Shown here piece after piece: positions 46,701 through 55,184 of a stretch of 64,000 nucleotides of DNA (position 1 is the first letter of the stretch; each line of letters begins with the position of its first letter). The notes under the pieces are model-generated. The model ran no database searches, had not been told where the DNA came from, and saw nothing but the letters and a program-made list of their open reading frames with translations. The stretch is from Lachnospiraceae bacterium (GTDB lineage Bacteria > Bacillota > Clostridia > Lachnospirales > Lachnospiraceae). The position numbers and the translations under genes were made by a program. The DNA lies in assembly GCA_014239155.1 (NCBI GenBank), contig JAAZZQ010000060.1, positions 62,001 to 126,000 of the forward strand, read 5' to 3'.

Positions 46701-46857
46701 TAATATTGGTAAGAATGGCACGGTAAGTTTTAGTTTGGCAGGTGACAGAACTAAGATTAAGAAAGGTCAATATAAAGTAAAATGTTTGGTTTCGTTCCGC
46801 GATGCAGATCCTGAGGCAAAGCCAGCTACGGTGACAATGACAATCACTGTAAAATAA
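40771..46857 (+). CDS. Giant secreted Ig-like (Big_2) protein without wall anchor
   Basis: The ATG behind AAGGGGG begins a signal peptide (MRSTKIGRKILAG..CVPAEAVA). Residues 30-195 are a Ser/Glu/Thr-rich spacer. The rest is a long series of beta-sandwich-like stretches. Two are convincing bacterial Ig-like group 2 domains, near 1015-1105 (MRVGDSFEAEA..NNVLYVKK..VTALKSGTAVLRA) and 1325-1400 (FDWESNDTTVATV..VKKEGSVEITAKAKD). The remainder probably contains further diverged copies. The protein ends TVTMTITVK with no sorting signal, membrane helix or SLH domain. It may be released, or held by another protein; it lies between the two sortase genes. Confidence 0.85.
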   Translation: MRSTKIGRKILAGVLCAVMVFQCVPAEAVASEVAETVQSYEHEQSDTIESQKENQETNSLDSLESEDAQVISETDIEETSEVTEKSDVLESSELFEDINAADTSPTQKEESTTEETLFTTEEMSTTEVSSAAEESSVIETLPTAEESEVAETSELSEMPDTEETVELETDMTETGTTDIEEETAEQAVTALADELPDYKKLLSVVSEKKYYYYEKAKDIFVKLEGCEIPDTINIEFYIDEEDNNKGQKVNGEKDGDYYRISLQGMDVLTGTHTLTVKLIDPTAPDAISELVSRKLEFTIEEANVFTEAEKYFISATDDTIEVALFNPDDNITSVQITAPNGDIVARSNQKSPAVPQREDPRYTGIGNGYEYKEDILYKTTWILPTEKNALEVGNYDVRLTLDSGSDMLLGNVVEVSSKAVVTKCTLGMDYDNTSNFVYLYIQGTGFNPSQVRFDFEDEATSAILSTTRIDYKTVQSGFIVKFRKEGNWEKAGNKIKVTISKKSGNINFTQTEFEALLESGIYYAEYSNVLNAVEVGVTTDLNGKAVKFSIVNEKGDNPSFESDVTTRSLTESLVYLTPNKALDRGRYYVKLKETGGNTYYKEFTVSQATAVKSHWDAPAVISKNAERHDFYYFDTEAGISNDTLKASIDGYSGEVAVYASEWQREDDVKGTRIQLWIPTQKLEFGSHTVRITRDGNAYTSHTFEVIASDYKKFVLDTYALSWIDDKTIQVYIKTPNCAETDDFNVKLTEVDGGEVTGISAVVTERYTDSVFMNITGLDRSKAFKDYNVLITHKELDQPYKMSNLNEKYYTDEVNGDKTSISSNKGLPVLANNRVIGINIQNLALPATLTIYATENTEVIDRITIPSTTEGNYYYFTKEFYDSLEKKDRLYDMTVTDFGENWGRSYARINLGYKEEETINDFDLQIISDTLYVDGAESGKSTVIIVSGNQQKPVFEVSDDEVVELEEYIETSEETGTQTTDPNKRRVIAKNTGTTFITVIADGVKKSVFVTVTRNTSGITINTSDRHMRVGDSFEAEAFIQPSSAEDPTQIVNFISSDNNVLYVKKLTNRTARVTALKSGTAVLRATLEGTPYTVAVTISITNSFPLYDKKEIKIKEVGTVSYIENVDRALSYCKLPKGWEWNNDDLILTASDELQYCWATYTEEGYQPFSARLPVAATRIVGIDVTGKKLINQGQKETYQITYQYIGADINTPKFRERLTTNCVRTSEGNIAAVESLEWNELVIAAMEKTSGGTADFSLTLAIDQGTSQELDLFVKDFSVDVPLTDCVNNVKVKPIKIGNQNFTYTEAEDRMEVDQKDVRDAKNKYAIKLQAEATINGKPAPNMKFDWESNDTTVATVAINESNEVILTVKKEGSVEITAKAKDQGECTGTLTVNIMDYAPILEVSSITINKYYTQGTEFALQQQNGNKITSVNVLEKDGEEDRNSSNFSVSAPTEGISTLNIKPNAPVLSASRKTVSKCKLEVITEKGKYPYSLNVTTDVTKPSVTLKLKTKANLFYKDAEAVYTISSKYNIQSIEIPEANGIGFDGSYHRSNNTITFRAKGLDSNTLGQFSPKSPNVKVQLNIAFAGYTYKQPIELNIATENKKPSLSLTGMVICPGISSGVVNVINSKTKEQVLLDNAMTFAVTKPLNSGISTTINRNGSIAVKYLGTKNVSYTTELKSSNWTQPVNAKGKITYVTSPDKLSLSLGSKQLTLNMATNIKANGTNTIPISVNGSDIGITKLTYGGSAAKLIDIDEYLVCDYRPTSQGIKSISLGLKEGKRGTVKAGTYKLDLYATVNLLNQEITIKKATLTIKLTEADKAKVTLASPKGKINLIDRENTSVVYTPKVSGIDSAIRSVSVVGDNAEYFSASLNADKKVEVKIKTGKGMSSKQSYSVQIQSVLQNDYKILSSVKIKPVNTLPKIVFTPAKCNLYRSNSNKYTTSISLKNNSIDIDNITGIKIDPSNKNNANNFLLVNNIGKNGTVSFSLAGDRTKIKKGQYKVKCLVSFRDADPEAKPATVTMTITVK

Positions 46858-46889
46858 AATTGGTTAAAATTACATAAAGTGTACAAACA

Positions 46890-46930
46890 TTAGAAACAGC
46901 ATATTAAATTTGTGCTGTTTCTAATATTTT
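46890..46930 (+). terminator. Intrinsic terminator after the giant secreted protein
   Basis: TTAGAAACAGCA and TGCTGTTTCTAA form a perfect 12-bp stem with an 11-base loop, followed by TATTTTG. Confidence 0.78.
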
Positions 46931-46952
46931 GTCATAAAAATCGGAAAAAGAC

Positions 46953-46980
46953 TTGAAATTAACTGAAAATATAGTAAAAT
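46953..46980 (+). promoter_or_regulatory. Promoter of sortase 2
   Basis: TTGAAA and TAAAAT are 16 bases apart, about 75 bases before the start codon. Confidence 0.58.
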
Positions 46981-47055
46981 AATAGTATATATGTAAACCG
47001 TTTAAATAGAATGTTTATGTAAATGAATGATTTGTTAGATAGAAAGGAAGGTAGA

Positions 47056-48258
47056 ATGGCGGAAATAAAATGGACTGTTGAGGGCAGGCGGTTTCGGAAC
47101 GCAGAGGAATATCAGGCGGCGCTTAGGGACAAAGAACTCATCGATTCCATTACCGGCAGTCTGAAACTGGATAATCCAAAAGATGTTGAGATATTGTATT
47201 ATAAATTGAAAGAAGGGCATTATACATTTGAATCTATTGTGGGTAGACAGTTTGATGATAATGTTTATGAGTTATATCAGCGAATCAAACAGCAAGAAGA
47301 ACAAGCAGAAGAAAAAAAAGCCGCACGAAAAGAGAAGAGAAAACAACAGATTCAAAAGCTTGAGAAAATGGTAACATCACCGCGAAAGCAGCGGAAATTG
47401 GAAAATAGAACAAAACTTGAGGATTTTGACAAAGATATGCAGCAACAGATTATAGAAGTGCTCAAGAAAAAAGAAAGAAAACGAAAAGTTTTAGTGGCAG
47501 TCTGTATGTTTTTGTGTATTGTTAGTTTTGGATATTTAGGGGCATATTACCAAGTATCTGCCAAAAGCGCACGCGAATTTGAAGAGTTGTCGGCATTGAA
47601 GGAAGCAGGAGCACGCGGTGCAAATTCTGGTAACAAAAAAGTTGAAATACACCTTACTGACAAAGATGCTTCGCTGCCAGATATTCTTCCAGAATATGAA
47701 AAAATACATCAGAAGAATCAAAAGCTAATTGGATGGGTTAAAATTGACGATACTATAATTGACTACCCTGTAATGCAGACAGTGAACAATGAATATTATC
47801 TGGATCATAATTTCAATCAGGAGGAAGACAGAAACGGTTGTATCTTTTTGGATTATCAGTGTGATGTGGTTAAGGGATGCGATAACATGATCTTGTATGG
47901 GCATCACATGAAGTCTGGAAAGATGTTTGGGACTTTAAATAAGTACAGTGAAGAGGCTTATTATGAAGAACACCCTGTCATACAGTTTGATACAATTTAT
48001 GAAAAAGGAAAATATCAGGTGATGTATGTATTTCGTTCAAAAGTTTATTCGGAGGAGGATGTAACGTTTAAATATTATCAATTTATTAATGCCGCCTCGG
48101 AGATGGAATTTAATTCATACTTAAACGAGATGGCGGAACTGTCTTTATATGATACGGGAGTTACCGCCAGTTATGGGGATAAGCTTTTAACACTTTCAAC
48201 CTGCGATTATCAGGAGAAAAAAGGAAGGTTTGTTGTAGTAGCTAAAAAGATTCGCTAG
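47056..48258 (+). CDS. Class B sortase 2 with long N-terminal cytoplasmic domain
   Basis: I start at MAEIKWTVEG behind GGAAGG, giving 400 residues. The catalytic part (about 215-400) is class B: His near 283 (ILYGHHMKSG), Cys near 383 (LTLSTCDY) and Arg near 391 (KKGRFVVVAKK). The membrane helix lies at about 145-163. The 144 residues before it are cytoplasmic: a small domain (1-76) with ILYYKLKEGHYTF..IVGRQFDDNVYELY, parallel to sortase 1, and a highly charged coiled coil (77-143). The order of domains is the same as in sortase 1, but sequence identity is moderate, so they are old duplicates. A TPSTGD-bearing protein two genes downstream is the probable substrate. Confidence 0.92.
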   Translation: MAEIKWTVEGRRFRNAEEYQAALRDKELIDSITGSLKLDNPKDVEILYYKLKEGHYTFESIVGRQFDDNVYELYQRIKQQEEQAEEKKAARKEKRKQQIQKLEKMVTSPRKQRKLENRTKLEDFDKDMQQQIIEVLKKKERKRKVLVAVCMFLCIVSFGYLGAYYQVSAKSAREFEELSALKEAGARGANSGNKKVEIHLTDKDASLPDILPEYEKIHQKNQKLIGWVKIDDTIIDYPVMQTVNNEYYLDHNFNQEEDRNGCIFLDYQCDVVKGCDNMILYGHHMKSGKMFGTLNKYSEEAYYEEHPVIQFDTIYEKGKYQVMYVFRSKVYSEEDVTFKYYQFINAASEMEFNSYLNEMAELSLYDTGVTASYGDKLLTLSTCDYQEKKGRFVVVAKKIR

Positions 48259-48269
48259 GGGTTTAAAGG

Positions 48270-49328
48270 ATGGATGCATCAGAAAAAATAATGACGCAAG
48301 AACAAAATACAGACAATCCACATGATAAAGGATATAAAAGAGTTTTTTCTATTAAAAAGAATTTTCTTGATTTTATAAAGAAGTATATTGGTTTAGACTG
48401 GATGCTGCCTTTGAGGGAGAGTGACATTGAGTTAATTGACAAGGAATTTATTACAGACCAGTTTGATACTTATGAGTCAGACTTAGTGTATCGAGTAAAT
48501 ACAAAAGCAGGAAGTGTATATTTATTTTTCTTGTTTGAACTACAAAGTTATAATGATTTTACAATGCCATTTCGATTGTTGGTCTATATGACGGCAATTT
48601 GGCTAGATTACTTTAAAAATAGTGATAAGAATAAAAGAAAACAAAAAGGTTTTAAACTTCCAGCAGTGATACCAATTGTTTTGTATAATGGTGAACGGAA
48701 TTGGACAGCCGCACATCGGTTTAAGGAAATAATAGATCAATCAGACCTATTTGGAAAATATGTTATAGATTTTGAATATGTTTTTGTATCAATTAATAAC
48801 CTTGCAGTCTCAAAGATTGAGCGCTCAAATACTTTAATTGATAATATTCTGCTTGCTGATAAGAAAAGAACTCGGGAAGCATGGACGAGTGAGGAGACAC
48901 TAAAGTTGATTCGTCGTGTGCGAGCAATGGAGCAAAATGATTTAAATGAATGGATAATATGGTTTTCAAATGTGATAAGGAAATTAAATGAAGAAGAGCG
49001 CAAAACCTTCATTGAAGAATTAAAAGAAGGGGATGAGAGAGTGATGTGTAGTTCATTTGAAAGACTTTTGAATAAAGAAAAAGAGCAAGGAAGGGCAGAA
49101 GGAAAAACAGAAGGAAGAGTAGAAGGAAAAGCAGAAGGAAAGGCAGAAGGAAAAGCAGAGGCCGTTATAGAACTTCTTGAAGAAATCGGAAAACTTTCTA
49201 AGGAACTCCAAAAATACATTATGGATCAAACTGATTTGGAAGTGCTGCGACGCTGGCATAAAACAGCAGCGAAAGTGGAAAATATACAGGAATTTGAGCG
49301 AATAATTGGGTTTGTTTCAAGCCAATGA
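48270..49328 (+). CDS. Rpn family recombination-promoting nuclease / putative transposase
   Basis: The family (YhgA-like, PD-(D/E)XK fold) promotes RecA-independent recombination by cutting DNA. The nuclease core (about 15-130) shows DKGYKRVFS at the start, the Asp in ESDLVYRV and the E-L-Q pattern in LFFLFELQSY. The region ILLADKKR to about residue 270 is helical. Near the C-terminus are tandem EGKAEGKAEG units (about 272-290), a common and variable feature of this family. The gene begins 11 bases after sortase 2 and splits it from its likely substrate. It appears complete, unlike the remnant at 40 kb. Confidence 0.85.
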   Translation: MDASEKIMTQEQNTDNPHDKGYKRVFSIKKNFLDFIKKYIGLDWMLPLRESDIELIDKEFITDQFDTYESDLVYRVNTKAGSVYLFFLFELQSYNDFTMPFRLLVYMTAIWLDYFKNSDKNKRKQKGFKLPAVIPIVLYNGERNWTAAHRFKEIIDQSDLFGKYVIDFEYVFVSINNLAVSKIERSNTLIDNILLADKKRTREAWTSEETLKLIRRVRAMEQNDLNEWIIWFSNVIRKLNEEERKTFIEELKEGDERVMCSSFERLLNKEKEQGRAEGKTEGRVEGKAEGKAEGKAEAVIELLEEIGKLSKELQKYIMDQTDLEVLRRWHKTAAKVENIQEFERIIGFVSSQ

Positions 49329-49397
49329 AAATGGCTTATAAGAAATGCCTGTGAAATATATTAAGACTTGCAGGAATTAATAAAAACATGAGATGTA

Positions 49398-49425
49398 TTG
49401 AAACGTTTACTGTAAAATATATAGT
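49398..49425 (+). promoter_or_regulatory. Promoter of the 1878-residue LRR surface protein
   Basis: TTGAAA and TATAGT are 16 bases apart. AAACGTTTAC within the spacer resembles a LacI/CcpA-type half-site pair, but it is too short to rely on. Confidence 0.5.
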
Positions 49426-49509
49426 AAGATTGGAGGCATAAATTGTATGTATAGATAGATGATATTGTCAATAAAAGGGAGTATAAATAACAAAGTGGGG
49501 AGAAACAAT

Positions 49510-52500
49510 ATGGCAAAGAGTAAAAAGAAAAAGAACTTTAAGCTAAGAAGGAGAGTAAAACGAACAATCGCAGCACTCACAATGGTTATGGCGATTGTTG
49601 TGGCTGCAATACCAGTTGAGAACTATGGTACAATGCAGGCATCAGGAGTGGAGGATGGTGTTGATTTAAAAAGTGAGGCAGATAATTATTTCAATGATCC
49701 GAATAAACCAACTTATAAAACGGATGATAAGGAAAGCGTCTACCAAGGTGATATAGAAATTGCTCAGCATATTGAGGGGGATGTTTTTATTGACGCATAT
49801 AGAATTCAGTTAAAAACGAATAACTCTGAAGATGCGATGATTAAGGAAAGTGTATTTAAGAAAGACTTGGATAAGTTTGATATATACGATGTGGAGTATT
49901 ATGGTTATATTCAGATGGATGCTGATTATATAAAAGCAGTAGAAAATACATTTGATGGTGAAACTTATTCTATCACATATGATAAAGATTCTAAAAGTTA
50001 TAGTGCAATAAATACCACGATAACAGATGCATCTGGACAGAACATCACTTTAAATTTAAGTGCTGTTAATTTTGATTTGATAAAAACAGATTCACCGAAA
50101 GAGACAATTACAAATTCGCCAACAGGTACTTTGCGGGGGACATTAAATGGGAATCCGTATGATACAATAAAGTCTTCTGCTAGCAATTCAAAAATCTTTG
50201 AAAATTATGCCCCAGAGGTACTAAAGTCTCATACAGACAAAATTGATGATTACAATAAAGAGATGCAAAAATACATAGAGGTGCTAGAAGAAATAAAAGC
50301 AAAATCCACAACAGATCTTACGCAGGATGACGAAAGAAGGTGGAATGATTCTGTAACAGCAATTTCTGCTTTGCAAAGTACAGGACAGGGATTGTTGAAT
50401 TTAACAAAAACTTTTGCAGAAATTCGGGCAGAGGCGAAGGATACAGATGAGGATGAAAATGATCTTCCAGATATTGTAGATTATGCAATTTGTCAAAGGC
50501 TTGAATCAAGTAATAACACAGGAGACCTTGTTAAATATGGATTAATTAAATTAATAAATCAGAAGGATGCTGTTGTATATGTTCCTAAAAATAATAGTCC
50601 AAATGGTCCTGATTCTAATCAAGTGAATGATGAGGATGGTTATCTTGCCAAAGGAAAGGCAAATATAAAGGGGATTGCTTCCAATGCGTTTGATATAGAA
50701 AATAAGCCTCCAGAAACAAACAGAGAAGTAGGAACTATCACAATTCCAGATACAGTAGAATTTATTGGTGTGAGGGCGTTTGCTAATTCTAAATTTTTGA
50801 AGGATGTAACTTTGGATGATACAAATTGTACTATTTTAGCTGATGAAGCATTTATGCAATGTCCTAATCTTGCATCTATCAAGTTTACAAGTGCCAATTC
50901 TCGTTTGGAGACGATTGGATGTAAGGCCTTTTATAATACAAAGTTAGACAATATAATATTTCCGCCTTACGTCAAGATAATTGGCGCAGGTTGTCTATAT
51001 CTTTCTGATATACGGGAAATGACAATGGGAGGTCTTAGGAATGATGAGCTTGTAATTGAGCCATATGCATTTTTTGGCTGCGAAAAATTGGCTAAGGTAA
51101 ATTTTGCAGGAGAAAGTACAAACTTTAAGATGGGAGATGGCATCTTTGCTTTGGCAGCAGACCAAGGTGGTGGAGCACTTGAAACATTTACATTCCCATC
51201 CTATATGAACCAGATAAATTATGGCGAAGATTATTCAAATTATATTTTGGCTGGCAGGGAAAATCTTAAGACAGTAGTTCTCCCTGGAAGACTTGGCAAC
51301 AGTGTTCCAAATGAAGAGGAAAGGAATGTGCCTGATACAACATTTGCAGGCTGTAAGAATCTGGAGTGTGTGGAATTTCCGGATGGGGCTTACGATGCAG
51401 TGTATACGCCAGAGAAACTTTTTGCAGGGGTATTGAACGATAAGTTCTATGTGAGAGGTCCCGAGTCAGGCGCTAGTAGCGGTTCTATTGCTTCTCCTAG
51501 AAGATGTACATGGAATGCAGTGCCCGGGTATTTTATGGAAGATGGCAAGCCAGGCGTTGTACCATATGTATATATGGGGGCTGATGGTAAAGAGCATATG
51601 GAAATTGGTGTTGGTGAAGAAAGCCGCGATGATTATATTGCAACCATTGATATTATTGATGCAAATGCAAAGACAGCTAGTTTGTCAGGTTATACAGAAA
51701 ATCATCCAACAGGATTTCCGCTTGCCGTGGTAGTTCCAGCAACAGTTGGCGGCTATACAATTATAGAGATTGCGGATGGGTGTTTTAAAGACGTAAAGGA
51801 TATTATATATAAAGTAGTAATTGCAGATGGAACCGTGCAGAGAATCAACGCGAATGCATTTCGGGACTGTGCGAAACTGCAGTGGGTGGAACTTGGGGAT
51901 TCTGTAAGTTTTATTGGTGCAAATGCATTTGAGGGATGCAAGAGTCTTGAGAATGTGCTTTTTAGCCAAACACAGACAGCACTTTTTGGAGATGAGGATA
52001 CTTATTGGAAAGATGCGCTTACAATTGAGACAAATGCATTTAAAACGGGTTCAGACTTCCTTACCTTTCATGGTGCTGTGCACCCAGAGTATGCGCCGTT
52101 TAAACTAGCAATGAGTGAGGATAGCAAGTCTATGACAGGTTCTAGTCTTCAGATTTGTTATAAGACAGATGCGCCGACAAATCTTACAATACTGCGAGAC
52201 AATGATACTGGCGAAAGCACATTGATTGACTATCCACATTATGAGGAAATTGACACCATCAATAAAGATCTGATTCAAATGTGGGCAAATGGTGATAGTG
52301 GATACAGTATTACAGATAAGTTCGAGGAGTGGAGTGAACTAAGAAATGCTGCGGACCCCAACTATGCAGACAGACCCTATAATCAATATAAAAATTTTAG
52401 TGAGGAAGATATTCCGCTCTACACTCTTTTTATGACAATACCAAAAGGTATTGACAGCATTGATGCAAACGCATACTATAATAATTCTAAAAATGCAAGC

Positions 52501-55146
52501 GATCTGGCATATTTAACAAGAAAATATGTATCCCAGACCAAAATGAGCAATGGCAAAGAGATTGAGATTGGCATTCAGGGCGAGACTGGTGCTTTAGAGA
52601 GAAATATTAACCAAAAACAAAGTTATAGCAGATATAATGATGTGAAGAGTGTATATTCTGATGATAAGTATATTTCAGAGAGTGATTTGGATGAATTTGG
52701 TCAGAAAGCAGGTCTGTTTAGTGGATTTTTGGCAGAGTCTGAGCTTAGCACCAATATTACTAGAATTACCGATGATATACCGGGTATTATTTGGCGCACT
52801 TACGATGGACATGAATATGTTGAAAACTCAATTGTTGGAAATGACTATTTGACAACAATTGACTTAAAAACAATAAAGGAACTTCCAGACTATGCATTTA
52901 TGAGCTGTGAGAATCTTCTAAAAACTTCTTATGGCACAGAAATGCAGAAGATTGGTGCATTGCCATACAGGAATTGTAAGAGTTTGACACAGATTGATAT
53001 TCCTGCCGGAAATCAATATGTACAGTTTGGCAATATGATTCTTTTCCGCAAAAATCAAGGCTCAGGGAATGGACTTGGGATTATTCAATGCCTAGAAGGG
53101 CGAGGAAGCGGAAGTGGCGCGAGTGGTTCCTTTAAAGTAGGAGAGGAATCAGGAGATACGCTGTTAGCAAATGTTGTCAGCATTGACAATGAGGCATTCT
53201 CTTACTGTGATCAAATCACAGAGGTTGATCTGAGTACCTCTGCGATCACACAAATACCGGAGAGATGTTTCTACAAAGCAGAGAAACTAGGAACTGTGAA
53301 ACTTCCTGAAAGCATTGAGACCATTGGCGCGGAAGCATTCTTGGATACCAGTGATAATATGGAAATTACTATACCAAATCCAAGTTGTGCGATTGGAGAG
53401 ACAGCGTTTAACTTTGATGGAAACCGTAAGGTTACGATTAGAGGACCACAGTTTGATGCCTCTGGAACAAGAAATAGTGCAATCTATAATTTTTATCTAA
53501 AGATGAAGGATAAGCTGAAAGCACAAGGCAAAGAAGAGAATATAATCTTTGCATCAGAGGATAAACATAAAGTAACCTTTATTGATTATGATACCTCTTT
53601 GATTGTTGATCCAAATGTTCAAAATCCGCAGTATGTTGATCATGAGGGAAATGCAATCTGTGTGGCAAAGCCAGAGCGCTCAGGATATGAATTTTCTGCA
53701 TGGAAATGTATTCTGTCAGATGGTACACAGTTTACAGGCTCAGGCGATCCTTGGTTAAATGTCACAGAAGACAGAATTATTCAGGCAGTGTATAAGCCAA
53801 ACGCAAATATTGTTGTGCCAGATGGCAATGACTATACATTGACAATTAAAGGCGGTACTGCAAATGGCAAAACAGAATCTATTACAGCAAAGGGTGGAGA
53901 TAAGATACTTGTGGTTGCAGACACCAAGACAGATGGAAGTAAGTTCCAGTACTGGACTGTTGAGCCGTCAGCACATACAAATTTGCTTGTTGATGGAGTA
54001 ACTACAGCAAATACGACCTTTATTATGCCAAACGAAAATGTGACACTGACAGCAAATTTCAGTGGTGGTAATGGTGGAAATAACCCGGGCGGTGATAAAC
54101 CGGGTGGAAATACTCCAGGTGGTGATACTCCGGGTGGAAATAAACCAGGTGAAGATGGTAAAAAATACAAAGTAACCGTAAATTATGGCTCAGGAAGTGG
54201 TGAGTATGCAGCAGGTGCTACTGTTAATATTTCTGCATATGCACCAGATTCACCCAATAGAGTATTTTCAAAGTGGACGACAAGCAACTCTGGATTGAGC
54301 TTTGTAAATGCAAACTCTGCAACAACGAGTTTTGTAATGCCATCTGCAGATGTGACTGTGACGGCAAATTACAAGGTGCGGTCCGATGATGATGACGATG
54401 ATGACGATGGGCCATCAAGGAGACCAGGAACCAATACAAGTACAACCACTGTACCAAATAGACCAGGCAGCAGTTCGACAGGTACTACAGGAACGACAGG
54501 CACTGTGACAAACCCTACTTCTGGAAGCAGTAATACAGGAAACACAGGCAGCACTGCCAACAATAATGGAAATAAGATTTATATTACAAAGAATGGTGTA
54601 TCCAATAAAGATGTGGCATCCATTTCTGTAGATGGTTCTACGGATAACTTTATTGTGAGAATTACAGAGTCAGCGGAGGCTACTGCAGCGGTTGAGGAAG
54701 CACTGATCAATAAATATGGTTCGCTTGACGGATTGGTGTATTTCCCAATGGATATTTCATTGTATGATTCTACAGGACAGAATAAGATTACAGATACTTA
54801 TGGATTAAATATTACAGTGACAATGCCAATACCAGATGTATTGATTCAGTATGGCGGAAATTCACGGGTGGCGGCAGCCGACAATGGAAACTTACAACAG
54901 TTGACACCAAGATTTACAACAATTGACGGAATCGCATGTATTTCGTTTGTACCACCACACTTTTCACCGTATGTGATTTATGTGGACACAAGCAATCTAA
55001 CCGCAGGACAGACACTGGATTCGACACCTTCTACAGGCGATCCAATTCATCCTAAGTGGTTTGCGGCGATTGGAATGGCATGTATTTCAATCTTATTGTT
55101 TGTTACAAGCGATGGGCGCAAGCGTAAGAACTACAAGGCAGCATAG
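49510..55146 (+). CDS. Giant sortase-anchored BspA-type LRR surface protein
   Basis: The ATG behind GGGGAGA begins a long basic signal peptide (about 1-45). An unassigned N-terminal region runs to about 375. BspA-type LRR_5 repeats occur in three blocks, near 377-647, 727-860 and 1090-1305 (for example IADGCFKDVKDI..NANAFRDCAKL and GANAFEGCKSL). Three InlB-like/bacterial-repeat domains follow (about 1350-1625), with a GGNxPGGDxPGG linker before the last. A poly-Asp/Pro-Thr-rich spacer and an unassigned domain (about 1690-1830) come next. The C-terminus is a sorting signal: TPSTGDP, a hydrophobic helix and GRKRKNYKAA. The motif matches that of the other anchored protein. Adhesion is inferred. 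Confidence 0.9.
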   Translation: MAKSKKKKNFKLRRRVKRTIAALTMVMAIVVAAIPVENYGTMQASGVEDGVDLKSEADNYFNDPNKPTYKTDDKESVYQGDIEIAQHIEGDVFIDAYRIQLKTNNSEDAMIKESVFKKDLDKFDIYDVEYYGYIQMDADYIKAVENTFDGETYSITYDKDSKSYSAINTTITDASGQNITLNLSAVNFDLIKTDSPKETITNSPTGTLRGTLNGNPYDTIKSSASNSKIFENYAPEVLKSHTDKIDDYNKEMQKYIEVLEEIKAKSTTDLTQDDERRWNDSVTAISALQSTGQGLLNLTKTFAEIRAEAKDTDEDENDLPDIVDYAICQRLESSNNTGDLVKYGLIKLINQKDAVVYVPKNNSPNGPDSNQVNDEDGYLAKGKANIKGIASNAFDIENKPPETNREVGTITIPDTVEFIGVRAFANSKFLKDVTLDDTNCTILADEAFMQCPNLASIKFTSANSRLETIGCKAFYNTKLDNIIFPPYVKIIGAGCLYLSDIREMTMGGLRNDELVIEPYAFFGCEKLAKVNFAGESTNFKMGDGIFALAADQGGGALETFTFPSYMNQINYGEDYSNYILAGRENLKTVVLPGRLGNSVPNEEERNVPDTTFAGCKNLECVEFPDGAYDAVYTPEKLFAGVLNDKFYVRGPESGASSGSIASPRRCTWNAVPGYFMEDGKPGVVPYVYMGADGKEHMEIGVGEESRDDYIATIDIIDANAKTASLSGYTENHPTGFPLAVVVPATVGGYTIIEIADGCFKDVKDIIYKVVIADGTVQRINANAFRDCAKLQWVELGDSVSFIGANAFEGCKSLENVLFSQTQTALFGDEDTYWKDALTIETNAFKTGSDFLTFHGAVHPEYAPFKLAMSEDSKSMTGSSLQICYKTDAPTNLTILRDNDTGESTLIDYPHYEEIDTINKDLIQMWANGDSGYSITDKFEEWSELRNAADPNYADRPYNQYKNFSEEDIPLYTLFMTIPKGIDSIDANAYYNNSKNASDLAYLTRKYVSQTKMSNGKEIEIGIQGETGALERNINQKQSYSRYNDVKSVYSDDKYISESDLDEFGQKAGLFSGFLAESELSTNITRITDDIPGIIWRTYDGHEYVENSIVGNDYLTTIDLKTIKELPDYAFMSCENLLKTSYGTEMQKIGALPYRNCKSLTQIDIPAGNQYVQFGNMILFRKNQGSGNGLGIIQCLEGRGSGSGASGSFKVGEESGDTLLANVVSIDNEAFSYCDQITEVDLSTSAITQIPERCFYKAEKLGTVKLPESIETIGAEAFLDTSDNMEITIPNPSCAIGETAFNFDGNRKVTIRGPQFDASGTRNSAIYNFYLKMKDKLKAQGKEENIIFASEDKHKVTFIDYDTSLIVDPNVQNPQYVDHEGNAICVAKPERSGYEFSAWKCILSDGTQFTGSGDPWLNVTEDRIIQAVYKPNANIVVPDGNDYTLTIKGGTANGKTESITAKGGDKILVVADTKTDGSKFQYWTVEPSAHTNLLVDGVTTANTTFIMPNENVTLTANFSGGNGGNNPGGDKPGGNTPGGDTPGGNKPGEDGKKYKVTVNYGSGSGEYAAGATVNISAYAPDSPNRVFSKWTTSNSGLSFVNANSATTSFVMPSADVTVTANYKVRSDDDDDDDDGPSRRPGTNTSTTTVPNRPGSSSTGTTGTTGTVTNPTSGSSNTGNTGSTANNNGNKIYITKNGVSNKDVASISVDGSTDNFIVRITESAEATAAVEEALINKYGSLDGLVYFPMDISLYDSTGQNKITDTYGLNITVTMPIPDVLIQYGGNSRVAAADNGNLQQLTPRFTTIDGIACISFVPPHFSPYVIYVDTSNLTAGQTLDSTPSTGDPIHPKWFAAIGMACISILLFVTSDGRKRKNYKAA

Positions 55147-55184
55147 TTTGGCGCAGAAAATCAAAGCAATAAAAGGAGACCACT

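Noticed and set aside
49398-49425. CcpA (cre) site in the giant LRR gene promoter
   Set aside because: TGAAACGTTTAC lacks one base of the cre spacing and is not repeated elsewhere in the island.
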